Positions 34,586 through 44,267 of a stretch of 64,000 nt of DNA are shown piece after piece. The notes under the pieces are model-generated. The model was not told the DNA's origin. It saw nothing but the letters and a program-made list of their open reading frames with translations, and made no database searches. Position 1 is the stretch's first letter. Every line of letters starts with the position of its first letter. This DNA is from Synechococcus sp. CS-1325 (lineage in GTDB: Bacteria > Cyanobacteriota > Cyanobacteriia > PCC-6307 > Cyanobiaceae). A program made the translations under genes and the position numbers. The stretch covers positions 103,280 to 167,279 of the forward strand of contig JAHLYW010000043.1 in the NCBI GenBank assembly GCA_025128135.1, read 5' to 3'.

Positions 34586-37072
34586 ATGGCGTCGATCTGC
34601 CCGGCCTGTCCCATCGTTCGCCTTGTCCTGCTGCTTTCGCTGCTGGCCGGCCTCGGCCTCGGTGGCATCGGAGCGCCGGCGTGGCTGGCCAGGGCTGCGG
34701 CACCTGCCCAGCCCTCCAGCTACGCGCTGGCCCAGCGGGCTCCGTTCAACCGCCCAGCCTTCTATCCGATCGCCGTTCAGCCGGATCCCGCGCTCTACCG
34801 GCCGAATGGCGCCTGGATCGGCCGCCTGATCCTGCCGGAGGCGGCCACGCAGGGCTCCGTTGACTGGGTGTGGATCGAAATCGAGCACGCCCCGAGCGAT
34901 TGGCAGCAGCTGGTGGGGGAGCGGCTGCGGCTTCACTGGCAGGACCGTCCGGAACTGAAGGGACTGGTGCGCGCCGTGAGCACCGACCTGAACATCAGCC
35001 CTGCCGCCCGCCGGGCCAGCGCCGGCGGCGACCTGGTGCCCGAGCGGCTCAATGGCCGCCGCGCCGTCGGGCCCTTGCAGTCCCTGGCCGGTGCCCGCCC
35101 CAACGACGACCTGCAGGTACGCCTGGAGGATGTGGCCGTCTCCCGGGAGCCGAACGGCGGCGTCCTGCTGCGGATCGGCAGCCCACCGGTCCAGATCAGC
35201 GGCCGGTATGTGGCCCTGGTGCGCCTGCTCGGCCCCGCCACCCCTGCTGAAGCGGGGAGCCCAGAAGCCAACGACCGCTTCCTGGTGCAGCACTACGACC
35301 GCCGCCGCCGCGGCTTCGAGGGGGCGATCGAAACGGTGCGGATCCCTCAGCAACCGCCTGATCGCTATGGCCGAACCCTCTCCAGCCCGGCCGGTCTCGC
35401 CGCCAGCAGCACCGGGGAGCAGGGCTGGTACCTCTACGGCGCCCCCGATGCCCGGGGTCTGTTCACCGCCCAGGCCCTGCTGCCGCGCCGGCTCACCCAA
35501 GCCGATGCCGACAGCAGCGTGGCCGGCCGGGCGGCCGGGCTCCGCTACATCCTCAATCGCAACTGGTCGGACGTGCCCGGCCGCCGTGGCCAAAGCGAGC
35601 GGGTGCAGGTCTCCACGGCAGGGGGGAACCAGGCCTGGCGCCTTGGCCAGCATGGCCTGGTGATTCACACCTTCGGCGGAATCGGCGGCAGCCGGGGCGA
35701 AGCCGCGGCCGGGTTCACCGTGACCGGCCATTTCGCCTTCGGCGAGGTGGAGGTGATGACGGACCCATTCAGTGGCGAGCCCCGCTTCGAGATCCGCTAT
35801 CACCAGATCTACGCCAACAATCCGAACGGGATCGTCGCCGGCACCCAGGACGCCAGCGCCTATGCCGGTGACCTGCAACGGGGCTGGATCTGGCTGCGGC
35901 CCTTCTCCGATGTGCTGATCAACCAGCCCCTCTTCGCCGAGCTGTCGCTGGGCGGCCGCAATCTCTCCCTGTTGCGGGAGCTGGCGGTGCAGGCGGAGCT
36001 GATCATGGCCCGCTACCGCAGCGGCGACGGCACCGGCCTCGCCTCGGTGACCCCGGCCACCTCCTGCGTCCAGGATTCGAGCCAGGCTCTGTTCATCTCC
36101 ATCCGACGCCTGCGGGAACGGGTGCAGTCGGACCCGGCGCTGGTGCGCTGGCTGAAGAACCATCCTCGCCACCCGGACACGCTTCGCTTCAACGAACTCA
36201 ACGGGCTGGCCCGCTCCCTCGATCAGCTGCTCACCCCCTTCGGCATGGTGCGGGCCGACTGGAAGCGGAACGCGGCGGTGGCGGGAAACCCGGGGACGGG
36301 AGCAGGGGGAGGCGACCCATCCACCACCGCCCTGTTCCAGCGTGGCCAGAGCCTGGCGGATGTCCTGCTGAGCTGGCGTTCGATGCTGCCGCGCCGCGCC
36401 CACGACGACACCGCCCGGGTGTTCCTCCAGAACGGTGCCGGCCTCTGGTTCCTGCGCAGCAACCAGATCCCCGGAGACGATCCCAGCCTGGTGCCCCTGG
36501 CCCCCACCCTGCTGCTGGGCCAGCTGCCCCAGCTGTCCACCCTGCTGCGTCGCTTCAGCGATGCCCTCTTCACCCCCCTGGGAGGCAGCGGTTCAGCGGC
36601 CAGCCTGGCGGTACTGCTGACCTACGCCGGTGTGGCCCTGGAGCAGGGCCGGCGCTCCGGGTTTCTGCCGAACGGGTGGAAGCGACGAACCTGGCGGTTC
36701 CGGCCCCTGGGCCCTTTGCTGCGCCAGAGCGCCTGGTTGCTGCTGATGCCCTCGCTGAGCGAGGAACTCGTCTTTCGGGTAGCCCTCCTGCCCCACCCCC
36801 TCGAAGGCAGCGGCCCTGGCGGCAGCCTGGCCTGGGGTGCCCTGAGCGTGGGCCTGTTCGTGCTCTACCACCCCCTGGCGGGCGCCAGCTGGTACCCACG
36901 GGGCCGCGCCGTGTTCAACGACCCCCGCTTCCTGGTCCAGTGCACCCTGCTGGGGGTGGCCTGCGTGCTCACCTATGGCCTCACGGGCTCGCTTTGGGCG
37001 CCGGTGCTGGTCCACTGGCTGGCGGTGAGTCTGTGGCTTGGGCCCCTCGGCGGGCGCCGACAGCTGGGTTGA
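34586..37072 (+). CDS. Large CPBP-family intramembrane protease with long N-terminal domain
   Basis: The 828-residue protein starts with a signal-anchor (IVRLVLLLSLLAGLGLGGIG). A region of about 640 residues that I do not recognise follows, rich in beta-like segments. The C-terminal 160 residues hold several membrane spans and the glutamic-type CPBP (Abi/CAAX protease) motifs in order: EExxxR (SEELVFRV near residue 724), FxxxH (LFVLYH) and the last His in VLVHWLA. The catalytic set looks intact. CPBP proteins process prenylated proteins or act in bacteriocin self-immunity, but this big exported N-terminal part is not usual there. It may be a substrate-recognition domain. Starts upstream to 34397 are not protein-like. 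Confidence 0.82.
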   Translation: MASICPACPIVRLVLLLSLLAGLGLGGIGAPAWLARAAAPAQPSSYALAQRAPFNRPAFYPIAVQPDPALYRPNGAWIGRLILPEAATQGSVDWVWIEIEHAPSDWQQLVGERLRLHWQDRPELKGLVRAVSTDLNISPAARRASAGGDLVPERLNGRRAVGPLQSLAGARPNDDLQVRLEDVAVSREPNGGVLLRIGSPPVQISGRYVALVRLLGPATPAEAGSPEANDRFLVQHYDRRRRGFEGAIETVRIPQQPPDRYGRTLSSPAGLAASSTGEQGWYLYGAPDARGLFTAQALLPRRLTQADADSSVAGRAAGLRYILNRNWSDVPGRRGQSERVQVSTAGGNQAWRLGQHGLVIHTFGGIGGSRGEAAAGFTVTGHFAFGEVEVMTDPFSGEPRFEIRYHQIYANNPNGIVAGTQDASAYAGDLQRGWIWLRPFSDVLINQPLFAELSLGGRNLSLLRELAVQAELIMARYRSGDGTGLASVTPATSCVQDSSQALFISIRRLRERVQSDPALVRWLKNHPRHPDTLRFNELNGLARSLDQLLTPFGMVRADWKRNAAVAGNPGTGAGGGDPSTTALFQRGQSLADVLLSWRSMLPRRAHDDTARVFLQNGAGLWFLRSNQIPGDDPSLVPLAPTLLLGQLPQLSTLLRRFSDALFTPLGGSGSAASLAVLLTYAGVALEQGRRSGFLPNGWKRRTWRFRPLGPLLRQSAWLLLMPSLSEELVFRVALLPHPLEGSGPGGSLAWGALSVGLFVLYHPLAGASWYPRGRAVFNDPRFLVQCTLLGVACVLTYGLTGSLWAPVLVHWLAVSLWLGPLGGRRQLG

Positions 37073-37113
37073 ACCGGCGGCGCGAGACTCAGGCTGTTCC
37101 AGGTGGCAAGTGC

Positions 37114-37488
37114 ATGGCCCTCGATCGCTTCAAGCAAGCCCTGACCGCCTTGATGATCGCGGCACCCAGTGATCCGCTCGATCGCGACGAATACTTCGAG
37201 GTGACACCCCTGCCTGCCGCCGACGGGCCCTTCGAACTGGTGGTGGTGGACGAGGAGAACGGCATCTTCGCCGCCCTCTACCTCGATCGCCTGTTTCAGG
37301 AGGACGAAGCGGGACAGGAGGAGGTGGCACTGCTCTTGCCCGGCTACCTGGAGGAGACCTTCGGGTTGGAGCCCAGCGAGTGGGTACCCACCGCACCGTT
37401 CGATCTGGGCTGGCGCTCGCGGGAGTTCCTCTGGTTCCTGGAGTTCAGCCTGCCGGGGCTGACGCCCGCCTGCCACAGCGACGCCTGA
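37114..37488 (+). CDS. Small acidic conserved protein
   Basis: The 124-residue soluble protein (ATG 37114) is acidic, with two aromatic-rich C-terminal stretches (LGWRSREFLWFLEF). It resembles small conserved cyanobacterial hypothetical proteins. No motif was recognised. It follows the CPBP protease by 41 bp, probably on the same transcript, and is convergent with the SPFH gene. Confidence 0.62.
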   Translation: MALDRFKQALTALMIAAPSDPLDRDEYFEVTPLPAADGPFELVVVDEENGIFAALYLDRLFQEDEAGQEEVALLLPGYLEETFGLEPSEWVPTAPFDLGWRSREFLWFLEFSLPGLTPACHSDA

Positions 37489-37503
37489 AACAGGCGCCCC
37501 CGA

Positions 37504-38310
37504 TCAGCGGCGGCCGTTGACGATCACCGACGTGCCGCCGCCGGGGGCGGTGCCGGGCAGGGCCGGCACAACGGAGGTCTGGCCGTCCCACTTGTCGAGG
37601 AACAGCTTGTAGAGCACCTGGTCATCGAGGCTGGAATTGAGGATCTGGTAGCGCTGGGCTTCCTGGTCGGCGATCTTCACTTCGGTCTGGGCCCGCAGCA
37701 GCCGCTGGTCGGCGATCTGCTTCTGCTCGATCGCCGCTCGATATTCCTCGGCAATCTGCAGACCGGTGAGGTCGAGGCCCTGCACGATCACATAATCGAA
37801 TTTCTTGAGTTCCTCGGCCACCTTGTCCTGGACCAGCTCTGAGATGCTGTTCCACTCCGTGGCGATCGTGACCAGTTCATACTGCGAAAACACCGATTTC
37901 AGCGCCTTGAGCAGCGACGGCTGAATGATCCGCGCGTAGATCTGGGAGTTGTCGGTGGCGATCGTCTCGAAGATCCGCGCTGCCTCACTGGGCTTCACCG
38001 CGTACTTCACGGTGGCCGTGGCCTCAATCACCTGCAGGTCCTTGGTGAGAGTGGAGAACTGCTCGGGCCGCACCTGGGTGCGCACATCGAAGAGCGAGGT
38101 GGCCTGAATCAGCGGTGCCTTGATGTTCGGCCCGGGGCTGCGCTGGCCGCCGGTCACCTTGCCGAGGGTGGTGACCACCGCCACGTTGCCGGCCGGCACG
38201 ATGAAAATCGTCTGGGTGAGCAGGATCAGCACCGCCACCGCCACCGCCGCGATCACCTGGAAGGAGGCTCCAGGCCCATCCCCACCGGCAGGGCGCATCG
38301 AGCTTTGCAT
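37504..38310 (-). CDS. Prohibitin-like SPFH protein
   Basis: The 268-residue membrane protein has one N-terminal span (VIAAVAVAVLILLTQTIFIV) followed by the SPFH/Band-7 domain: PAGNVAVVTTLGKV, a PGPNIKAPLI turn and IVQGLDLTGLQI. A coiled-coil stretch near 190-240 (IEQKQIADQRLLRAQTEVK) is where such proteins oligomerise into rings. SPFH proteins scaffold membrane microdomains and often regulate FtsH. ATG 38310 is chosen; ATG 38298 is close by, and the frame extends to 38478 without conservation. Confidence 0.88.
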   Translation of the reverse strand: MQSSMRPAGGDGPGASFQVIAAVAVAVLILLTQTIFIVPAGNVAVVTTLGKVTGGQRSPGPNIKAPLIQATSLFDVRTQVRPEQFSTLTKDLQVIEATATVKYAVKPSEAARIFETIATDNSQIYARIIQPSLLKALKSVFSQYELVTIATEWNSISELVQDKVAEELKKFDYVIVQGLDLTGLQIAEEYRAAIEQKQIADQRLLRAQTEVKIADQEAQRYQILNSSLDDQVLYKLFLDKWDGQTSVVPALPGTAPGGGTSVIVNGRR

Positions 38311-38386
38311 GGGTGATCTGAATGCCTTGGTGGGCATCGACCCTAGGCACCGGGCGAGAATGGCGGCCCTCCACCAGAGCCTGACG

Positions 38387-38593
38387 ATGACCGGCAACCT
38401 GCAGGCGATCGGCTTCATCGCCAGCTGGGTGCTGGGCTGGGGGATCGGCGGCTCCCTGATCGATGCCGGCCTGATCAACGCCGGTGTCTATTCGATCGAC
38501 ACCAACCAGCTCGGCACCCTGGCCACCTTCACGGTCTGGTCGGTTCTGTGGGGAGGGCTGGGCTACCGGCTCTACCAGCGCTTCACCGCCTGA
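38387..38593 (+). CDS. Small two-helix membrane protein
   Basis: The 68-residue product (ATG 38387; ATG 38360 would add nine residues) has two hydrophobic helices separated by a short loop: LQAIGFIASWVLGWGIGGSLI and FTVWSVLWGGLGYRLY. Divergent from the SPFH gene. It resembles small cyanobacterial thylakoid-associated proteins, but no function is known to me. Confidence 0.6.
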   Translation: MTGNLQAIGFIASWVLGWGIGGSLIDAGLINAGVYSIDTNQLGTLATFTVWSVLWGGLGYRLYQRFTA

Positions 38594-38669
38594 TCTCAGA
38601 AACGTGGGCTCCGGTCGGCGAGCAACTTAGTTTGGACTCTGACCACAGGCAGTGAGGCAGAGGGACGGG

Positions 38670-41129
38670 ATGACCGGCAACCAGCTGCTCGTGGTTCCTT
38701 TCGAGGCGGTCGGTCTCGTGGACATCGCCGCCGTGGGCGGCAAGAACGCCTCCCTGGGTGAGTTGATCCGCCAGCTCACGGCCCAGGGAGTGAACGTGCC
38801 GGGGGGCTTTGCCACCACCGCGGCGGCCTACCGGCTCTTTCTGGCCCACAACCGGCTCGATGCCCCCCTGAAGGAGCTGCTTGACGATCTCGACAGCACC
38901 GACCTCGGCGCCCTGCAGGCCGCTGGACGGGCCGCCCGCGAGCGGATTCTCGCGGCGGCCCTGCCGGAGCCGCTTGAGCAGGCGATCGTGGCGGCCTTCG
39001 CCGGAATGCGGGATGCGGCCAGACGACAGGTCGGCAGCGGTGCGGCGCCGGCCTCCTGCTTCGCCGTGGCGGTTCGCTCCAGTGCCACCGCCGAGGATCT
39101 GCCGAACGCCAGTTTCGCGGGACAGCAGGAGACCTTCCTGAACATCCAGGGGGAGACGGCACTGCTGGAGGCCTGCCGCCGCTGTTATGCCTCCCTGTTC
39201 ACCGACCGGGCCATTTCCTACCGCCAGCTCAACGGTTTCCAGCACAGCGAGGTGGCGCTCTCGATCGGCGTGCAGCGCATGGTGCGATCCGATCTGGCCG
39301 CCTCAGGCGTGATCTTCACGATCGACACCGAAACCGGATTCCGGGACGCGGTGCTGGTCACCGCCGCCTACGGCCTCGGCGAGAACGTGGTGCAGGGAAC
39401 GGTGAACCCGGATGAATATCTGATCTTCAAGCCCACGCTCGATCAGGGCTTTGCACCGATCCTCAGCCGCCGTCTGGGCAGCAAGGCGTTGCGCATGGTG
39501 AACGTGGATGGCGCCGATTCCCGCGGGTCCACCACCAACGTGCCGGTTCCGGCTGAACAGCAGCAACGGTTTGCCATCCGTGACGATGAGGTGCTGACCC
39601 TGGCGCGTTGGGCCTGCCTGATCGAGCAGCACTACAGCCGCCAGCGAGGCACGGCCACCCCGATGGACATCGAGTGGGCCAAGGACGGCCTGAGCGGCGA
39701 CCTGTTCATCCTCCAGGCGCGACCTGAGACGGTGGAATCACGCCGCTCGAAAGCGGTGCTGCGCAGCTGGCAGCTGGCACCCCACAGCGCCGAGCTGATC
39801 ACCGCAGGACGGGCGATCGGAGTGTCGGTGAGCAGCGGCCGGGCCAGGGTGATCGGGGATCCATCCGAAATTGATCGCTTCGCGGCCGGTGATCTGCTGG
39901 TCACCAACCGCACCGATCCCGACTGGGAGCCGATTCTGAAGAAAGCCAGCGGGGTGGTCACCAACCAGGGCGGCCGCACCTGCCATGCGGCGATCATCGC
40001 CCGGGAGATGGGCATCACCGCGATCGTGGGGTGCGGCGATGCCACCACAGCGATCACCGACGGTGAAACGATCACGGCCAGCTGCTGTGAGGGGGATGAA
40101 GGTCGCGTCTACCGGGGGGAACTCGCCTTCAGCCTGCAGGAAGAGGAGCTCGGCGATCTGCCGCCCACCCGCACCCGGATCCTGATCAATGTGGGGAACC
40201 CGGAGGAGGCCTTCAAGCTGGCGGCCATTCCCTGTGACGGTGTGGGGCTGGCGCGGCTGGAGTTCATCATCGCCAACCAGATCAGGGTGCATCCGATGGC
40301 ACTGCTGGAGCCGGAGCGCGTCGCTGATCCAGACCAGCGCGCCGCGATCGCCAACCTCACCCGCGGCTACCTGGATCCCACCGACTACTACGTCGACCTG
40401 CTCAGCCAGGGCATGGCCCAGCTCGCGGCGGCGTTCCATCCCCGGCCGGTGATCCTGCGGTTCTCCGATTTCAAGAGCAACGAGTACGCGAACTTGCTCG
40501 GTGGCGCCGGCTTCGAGCCCCGGGAGGAAAACCCGATGATCGGCTGGCGTGGCGCCTCCCGCTATTACGCCCCGGCCTTCCGCAAGGCCTTCGCCCTGGA
40601 GTGCGCAGCCCTGAAGCGGGTGCGGGAGGCGATGGGACTCACCAACGTGATCCCGATGGTGCCGTTCTGCCGGACACCGGAGGAGGGGGATCGGGTGCTG
40701 GCCGAGATGGCCGGCCATGGCCTGATCCGAGGCGAGAACGGTTTGGAGGTCTATGTGATGTGCGAGCTGCCCAGCAACGTGATCGGCGCTGAGGCCTTCG
40801 CCGAACGGTTCGATGGCTTTTCGATCGGCTCCAACGACCTCACCCAGCTCACCCTCGGGCTCGACCGGGATTCAGCGCTGGTGGCGGAGCTGTTCGACGA
40901 ACGGCACGCCACGGTGAAGGAGATGATCCGCCTGGCGATCCGCACGGCGAAACGCTGCGGCCGCAAGATCGGCATCTGTGGCCAGGCGCCGAGTGACCAT
41001 CCCGACTTCGCCCGTTTCCTGGTGGAGGAAGGAATCGATTCGATCAGCCTGAATCCCGACGTCGTGATCCGCACCCGCCTCGCCATCGCCGCGATCGAAC
41101 GGGAGCTCGGCATCGCCCCCGGCCGCTGA
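38670..41129 (+). CDS. ppsA: Phosphoenolpyruvate synthase
   Basis: PEP synthase (pyruvate, water dikinase) of 819 residues: ATP-grasp N-terminal domain opening with VGLVDIAAVGGKNASLGEL, the swivelling domain with the phosphorylated His in GGRTCHAAIIARE, and the C-terminal PEP/pyruvate barrel with FCRTPEEGDRVL, YVMCELPSNV and FSIGSNDLTQLTLGLDRD. ATG 38670 is preceded by agggac at SD spacing; GTG 38652 is an alternative. It converges on hypE with no gap between the two stop codons. The substrate pyruvate links it to PFOR in the neighbouring operon. Confidence 0.95.
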   Translation: MTGNQLLVVPFEAVGLVDIAAVGGKNASLGELIRQLTAQGVNVPGGFATTAAAYRLFLAHNRLDAPLKELLDDLDSTDLGALQAAGRAARERILAAALPEPLEQAIVAAFAGMRDAARRQVGSGAAPASCFAVAVRSSATAEDLPNASFAGQQETFLNIQGETALLEACRRCYASLFTDRAISYRQLNGFQHSEVALSIGVQRMVRSDLAASGVIFTIDTETGFRDAVLVTAAYGLGENVVQGTVNPDEYLIFKPTLDQGFAPILSRRLGSKALRMVNVDGADSRGSTTNVPVPAEQQQRFAIRDDEVLTLARWACLIEQHYSRQRGTATPMDIEWAKDGLSGDLFILQARPETVESRRSKAVLRSWQLAPHSAELITAGRAIGVSVSSGRARVIGDPSEIDRFAAGDLLVTNRTDPDWEPILKKASGVVTNQGGRTCHAAIIAREMGITAIVGCGDATTAITDGETITASCCEGDEGRVYRGELAFSLQEEELGDLPPTRTRILINVGNPEEAFKLAAIPCDGVGLARLEFIIANQIRVHPMALLEPERVADPDQRAAIANLTRGYLDPTDYYVDLLSQGMAQLAAAFHPRPVILRFSDFKSNEYANLLGGAGFEPREENPMIGWRGASRYYAPAFRKAFALECAALKRVREAMGLTNVIPMVPFCRTPEEGDRVLAEMAGHGLIRGENGLEVYVMCELPSNVIGAEAFAERFDGFSIGSNDLTQLTLGLDRDSALVAELFDERHATVKEMIRLAIRTAKRCGRKIGICGQAPSDHPDFARFLVEEGIDSISLNPDVVIRTRLAIAAIERELGIAPGR

Positions 41130-42128
41130 TCAGCAGATGCGGGGCAGTTGCTCCCCCTGGCCCAGCTCCAGCCGGCGGCGAAGTCCCAGGCTGTTTTGAA
41201 GCAGCACCGCTTCTCCCGCCACGGTGCCGATGATCGCGGCAGCAGGCTGGAAACGGCGCAACAGATCCAGCGCCCTGCCTGCCTGGTCTGCCGGCAGGAA
41301 CAGCACGAATCGACCTTCGTTGGCCATGGCCAGGGGATCGAGCCCCAGCAGCTCGCAGGCGCCCTCCACCTCGGCAGCGACCGGGATGGCGGTTTCCTGC
41401 AGCAGCATTCCAAGCCGCGCACCGGCGGACAGCTCATGCAGGGCACTGGCCAGACCGCCGCGGGTGAGATCCCGCAGGCAGTGCAGCTCAAGGCCCTCCT
41501 CCAGCAGGGCCTGGACCGGCTCATGCAAGGGGGCAAGATCGCTGTGAAGGTCGGTGCGGAAACCCAGCTCCTGGCGTGCCGCCAGAATCGCCACGCCATG
41601 GCGGCCCAGATCACCGCTGACCAGGATGGCGTCGCCCGGCCGCACAGCGGCGGGGCCGATCGCCAGCCCATGCTCCACCCTGCCGATCCCGGCGGTGCTG
41701 ATGAAGATTCCGTCCCCCTTGCCGCGCTCCACCACCTTGGTGTCACCGGTCACCACCGGCACCGCGCAGCGTTGGGCAGCGAGGCGGATCGAAGCGACCA
41801 CCTGATGCAGGGTGGCCATCGGCAACCCCTCCTCAAGGATCAGACTGAGGCTGAGGGCGAAAGCGGAAGCCCCCACCATGGCCAGATCGTTGACGGTGCC
41901 GAACACCGCCAGGCTGCCGATGTCCCCGCCGGGGAACAGCAGGGGACGCACCACATAGGCGTCGGTGCTGAAGGCGAGCGGGCCCGCTTCAGCGGGCAGC
42001 ACGGCTGCGTCGTGGAGCACCCCATCGGCCGGGCCGAAGGCCGGCACCAGAAGTTGCCGGATCAGGTCGTGACTGAGGCTGCCGCCACCACCATGGCCGA
42101 GCTGCACCGTGGGGAGGTCACTGGACAT
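41130..42128 (-). CDS. hypE: HypE, cyanide-ligand synthesis for [NiFe] hydrogenase
   Basis: HypE dehydrates a carbamoyl group received from HypF on its C-terminal Cys to a thiocyanate, the source of the active-site CN. The 332-residue protein shows the PurM-like domains, the [15 protein letters not shown] nucleotide region and the hallmark C-terminus ending PRIC. ATG 42128 overlaps the hypD stop by 11 bp. It is the last gene of the minus-strand hyp/nifJ operon and ends at the ppsA stop. Confidence 0.96.
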   Translation of the reverse strand: MSSDLPTVQLGHGGGGSLSHDLIRQLLVPAFGPADGVLHDAAVLPAEAGPLAFSTDAYVVRPLLFPGGDIGSLAVFGTVNDLAMVGASAFALSLSLILEEGLPMATLHQVVASIRLAAQRCAVPVVTGDTKVVERGKGDGIFISTAGIGRVEHGLAIGPAAVRPGDAILVSGDLGRHGVAILAARQELGFRTDLHSDLAPLHEPVQALLEEGLELHCLRDLTRGGLASALHELSAGARLGMLLQETAIPVAAEVEGACELLGLDPLAMANEGRFVLFLPADQAGRALDLLRRFQPAAAIIGTVAGEAVLLQNSLGLRRRLELGQGEQLPRIC

Positions 42129-43233
42129 GGTGATCGCCCTGGTAGCGGAAGTAGGCGGCGCAGGCCCCTTCAGCGGACACCATCGGCGCTCCCAGGGGAT
42201 GCTCCGGACGGCAGCGGCCCCTGAAGGCGGTGCAATCGGTGGGCCGTGCCAGCCCCTGCAGCACGGCGCCGCTGATGCAGGCACTGGATGGAGAATCGGG
42301 CCGATCAGGGGTCGGGGCGGTCTGCGGGAAGCGCCGCTCCGCATCAAGGGCGTCGTAGGGGGGGCGGAGGCAGAGACCGCTGGCGGGGAAGCTGCCCAGG
42401 CCCCGCCACTGGCGATCAACCCGCTGGAACACCCGCTCGATCAGCATCCGGGCGGAGGCATTGCCCGCCTGGCTGCCAACACGCCCGTAGGCATTCTCAA
42501 CTCGATGGACGCCTTGCTCCAGCTGGCGGACGCAGCGGAGCAGGCCATCAAGCAGATCGACCGGCTCGAAACCCGTCACCACGATCGGCACCCGATGGCG
42601 GGCAGCAATCGGCTCATACTCATCGGTGCCCATAACCGTGCAGACGTGGCCGGCAGCCAGAAATCCCTGCACACGGCACTCCGGCGCCGTGAGAAGCGCC
42701 TCCATGGCAGGAGGCACCCTCACATGACAGACCAGCAAGGAGAGATTGCCCAGCTTGCTCTGCCAGGCCTGATCGGCCAGCAAGGCTGTGGCCGGCGCCG
42801 TGGTCTCGAAGCCCACCGCGAAGAAAACCACCTGGTGCCCGGGATGGGAGCGGGCGATCAACGGCACATCCAGGGGGGAGGCGACGACCCGCACGTCAGC
42901 GCCTGCGGCACGGACATCCAGCAGCGTCCGGCCACCTGAACCCGGCACCCGCAGCATGTCGCCGTAGGAGCAGAGGATCAGCTCGGGCCGGACCGCCAGC
43001 GCCATGGCCAGGTCGATCGACGCGGCCGGTGTGACGCAGACAGGACAGCCGGGGCCATGGATCAAGCTGAGTTCCGCGGGCAGAAGCTGATCGAGGCCAT
43101 GGCGCAGGAACGCATGGGTCTGGCCGCCGCAGACCTCCATCACGGTCCAGGGGCGGGTGATCTCCCGCTTCAGGGCCTCGGCCAGGCGATGCACCGTGGA
43201 CGCCTGGCGGTAGGGGGCAAGCAGGGACCTCAA
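42118..43233 (-). CDS. hypD: HypD, Fe-S scaffold for Fe(CN)2CO assembly
   Basis: HypD holds the iron while HypC delivers CN and CO ligands. The sequence has [26 protein letters not shown], the ATALL and RVPPAME segments, and a C-terminal cysteine set (SGLCL, SACISG, TDCTAF, GRCRP, GACAAYF). A TTG at 43233 gives 371 residues, close to the family length, with a TTGA overlap with the upstream stop. GTG 43260 would also work but adds nine non-conserved residues. The order DHODH-like, hypD, hypE implies coupled translation. Confidence 0.95.
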   Translation of the reverse strand: MRSLLAPYRQASTVHRLAEALKREITRPWTVMEVCGGQTHAFLRHGLDQLLPAELSLIHGPGCPVCVTPAASIDLAMALAVRPELILCSYGDMLRVPGSGGRTLLDVRAAGADVRVVASPLDVPLIARSHPGHQVVFFAVGFETTAPATALLADQAWQSKLGNLSLLVCHVRVPPAMEALLTAPECRVQGFLAAGHVCTVMGTDEYEPIAARHRVPIVVTGFEPVDLLDGLLRCVRQLEQGVHRVENAYGRVGSQAGNASARMLIERVFQRVDRQWRGLGSFPASGLCLRPPYDALDAERRFPQTAPTPDRPDSPSSACISGAVLQGLARPTDCTAFRGRCRPEHPLGAPMVSAEGACAAYFRYQGDHHVQ

Positions 43234-44267
43234 GGCACGATGGCCTCGTCCGACTCCCACAAGACCGCCGGATAGCTGGAGACAGCCCGCCTGTACTGGG
43301 CCCGTTCAAAGGCCTCAGGCTCGGGGCAGCGCTGCTGGCTCATGCAACCCCGCAGCTCCTGGATCGAGCCGTAGTGATGCTCCTCAAGCCAGCGGCGCAG
43401 CTCCGACTCCATCGTGCGCAGGTGTCCGGGACCATGGCGCAGCAGAGCCGCCACCACCATCGTGACGCTGGCTCCCACCATCAGCATCCGCACCAGATCG
43501 GTGCCATGGGAGAGGCCGCCACTGGCGGCGAAGTCGATGGACACCCGGCCGTGGAGCAGGGCGATCCAGCGCAGCGGCAGCCGCATGTCCGCCGGGCCGC
43601 TCAGCAGCAGATTGGGCTGGTGCTCAAGGGTCTCGATGGCGATGTCGGGTTGATAAAAACGGTTGAACAGCACGAGACCCCGGGCGCCCGCCTCTTGCAG
43701 TGCGTGGGCCATGTGGCTGAGATTGGTGTAATACGGGCTGAGCTTCACCGCCACAGGCACGGAGGTGGCGGCACAGATGGAACGCACGATCTCCACCTGC
43801 TGCACCTCCAGCTCACCCGCCGTCCGATCGCGATCGGTGGGAACGGCGTAGAGATTCAGCTCGATCGCGCTGGCCCCGCTTGTCTCGATCGCCCGGGCAG
43901 TGTCGGCCCAGTGGCCGGCTTCGGCGCCATTGAGGCTGGCGATGATCGGAATGTCGACCCGGCGGCGGGCCGTTTCGATCTCCCGCAGGTAGCCCTCCAC
44001 GCCAAGGTGGCCCGGTTCGGTGCGCGGCAGGAAGGTGAGTGATTCGGCGAAGCTCTCACTGCCGTGCGTGTGGTGGTGATGCCACTCCTGCCAGTCGTGC
44101 TCGATCTGCTCCAGGAAAAGCGAATGCAGCACCACCGCAGCCGCACCCTGCTCGGCAAGCCGCACAATGGTGTCGGGCTCGGCGCTGAGCGGGGCGGCGG
44201 CACCGACCACCAGCGGCGAAGCCAGCGGCAGGCCCAGGTAGGTGGTGGAGAGATCGGGACCGCTCAT
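43230..44267 (-). CDS. Dihydroorotate dehydrogenase-like FMN protein beside PFOR
   Basis: The 345-residue TIM-barrel flavoprotein opens [20 protein letters not shown] and contains [19 protein letters not shown], a [15 protein letters not shown] strand, [12 protein letters not shown] (Lys in the FMN region) and [10 protein letters not shown]. It resembles DHODH-like proteins found next to PFOR genes in cyanobacteria rather than a classical pyrD. It overlaps nifJ by 4 bp upstream and hypD by 4 bp downstream. It might reduce or oxidise a small substrate with the same electron carriers; this is inference. Confidence 0.82.
   Translation of the reverse strand: MSGPDLSTTYLGLPLASPLVVGAAAPLSAEPDTIVRLAEQGAAAVVLHSLFLEQIEHDWQEWHHHHTHGSESFAESLTFLPRTEPGHLGVEGYLREIETARRRVDIPIIASLNGAEAGHWADTARAIETSGASAIELNLYAVPTDRDRTAGELEVQQVEIVRSICAATSVPVAVKLSPYYTNLSHMAHALQEAGARGLVLFNRFYQPDIAIETLEHQPNLLLSGPADMRLPLRWIALLHGRVSIDFAASGGLSHGTDLVRMLMVGASVTMVVAALLRHGPGHLRTMESELRRWLEEHHYGSIQELRGCMSQQRCPEPEAFERAQYRRAVSSYPAVLWESDEAIVP

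Noticed and set aside
34331-36403. 690-codon minus-strand frame opposite the CPBP gene
   Set aside because: It is antisense to a protein with clear signal anchor and CPBP motifs; the frame lacks any domain and its composition is Gly/Gln/His-rich.
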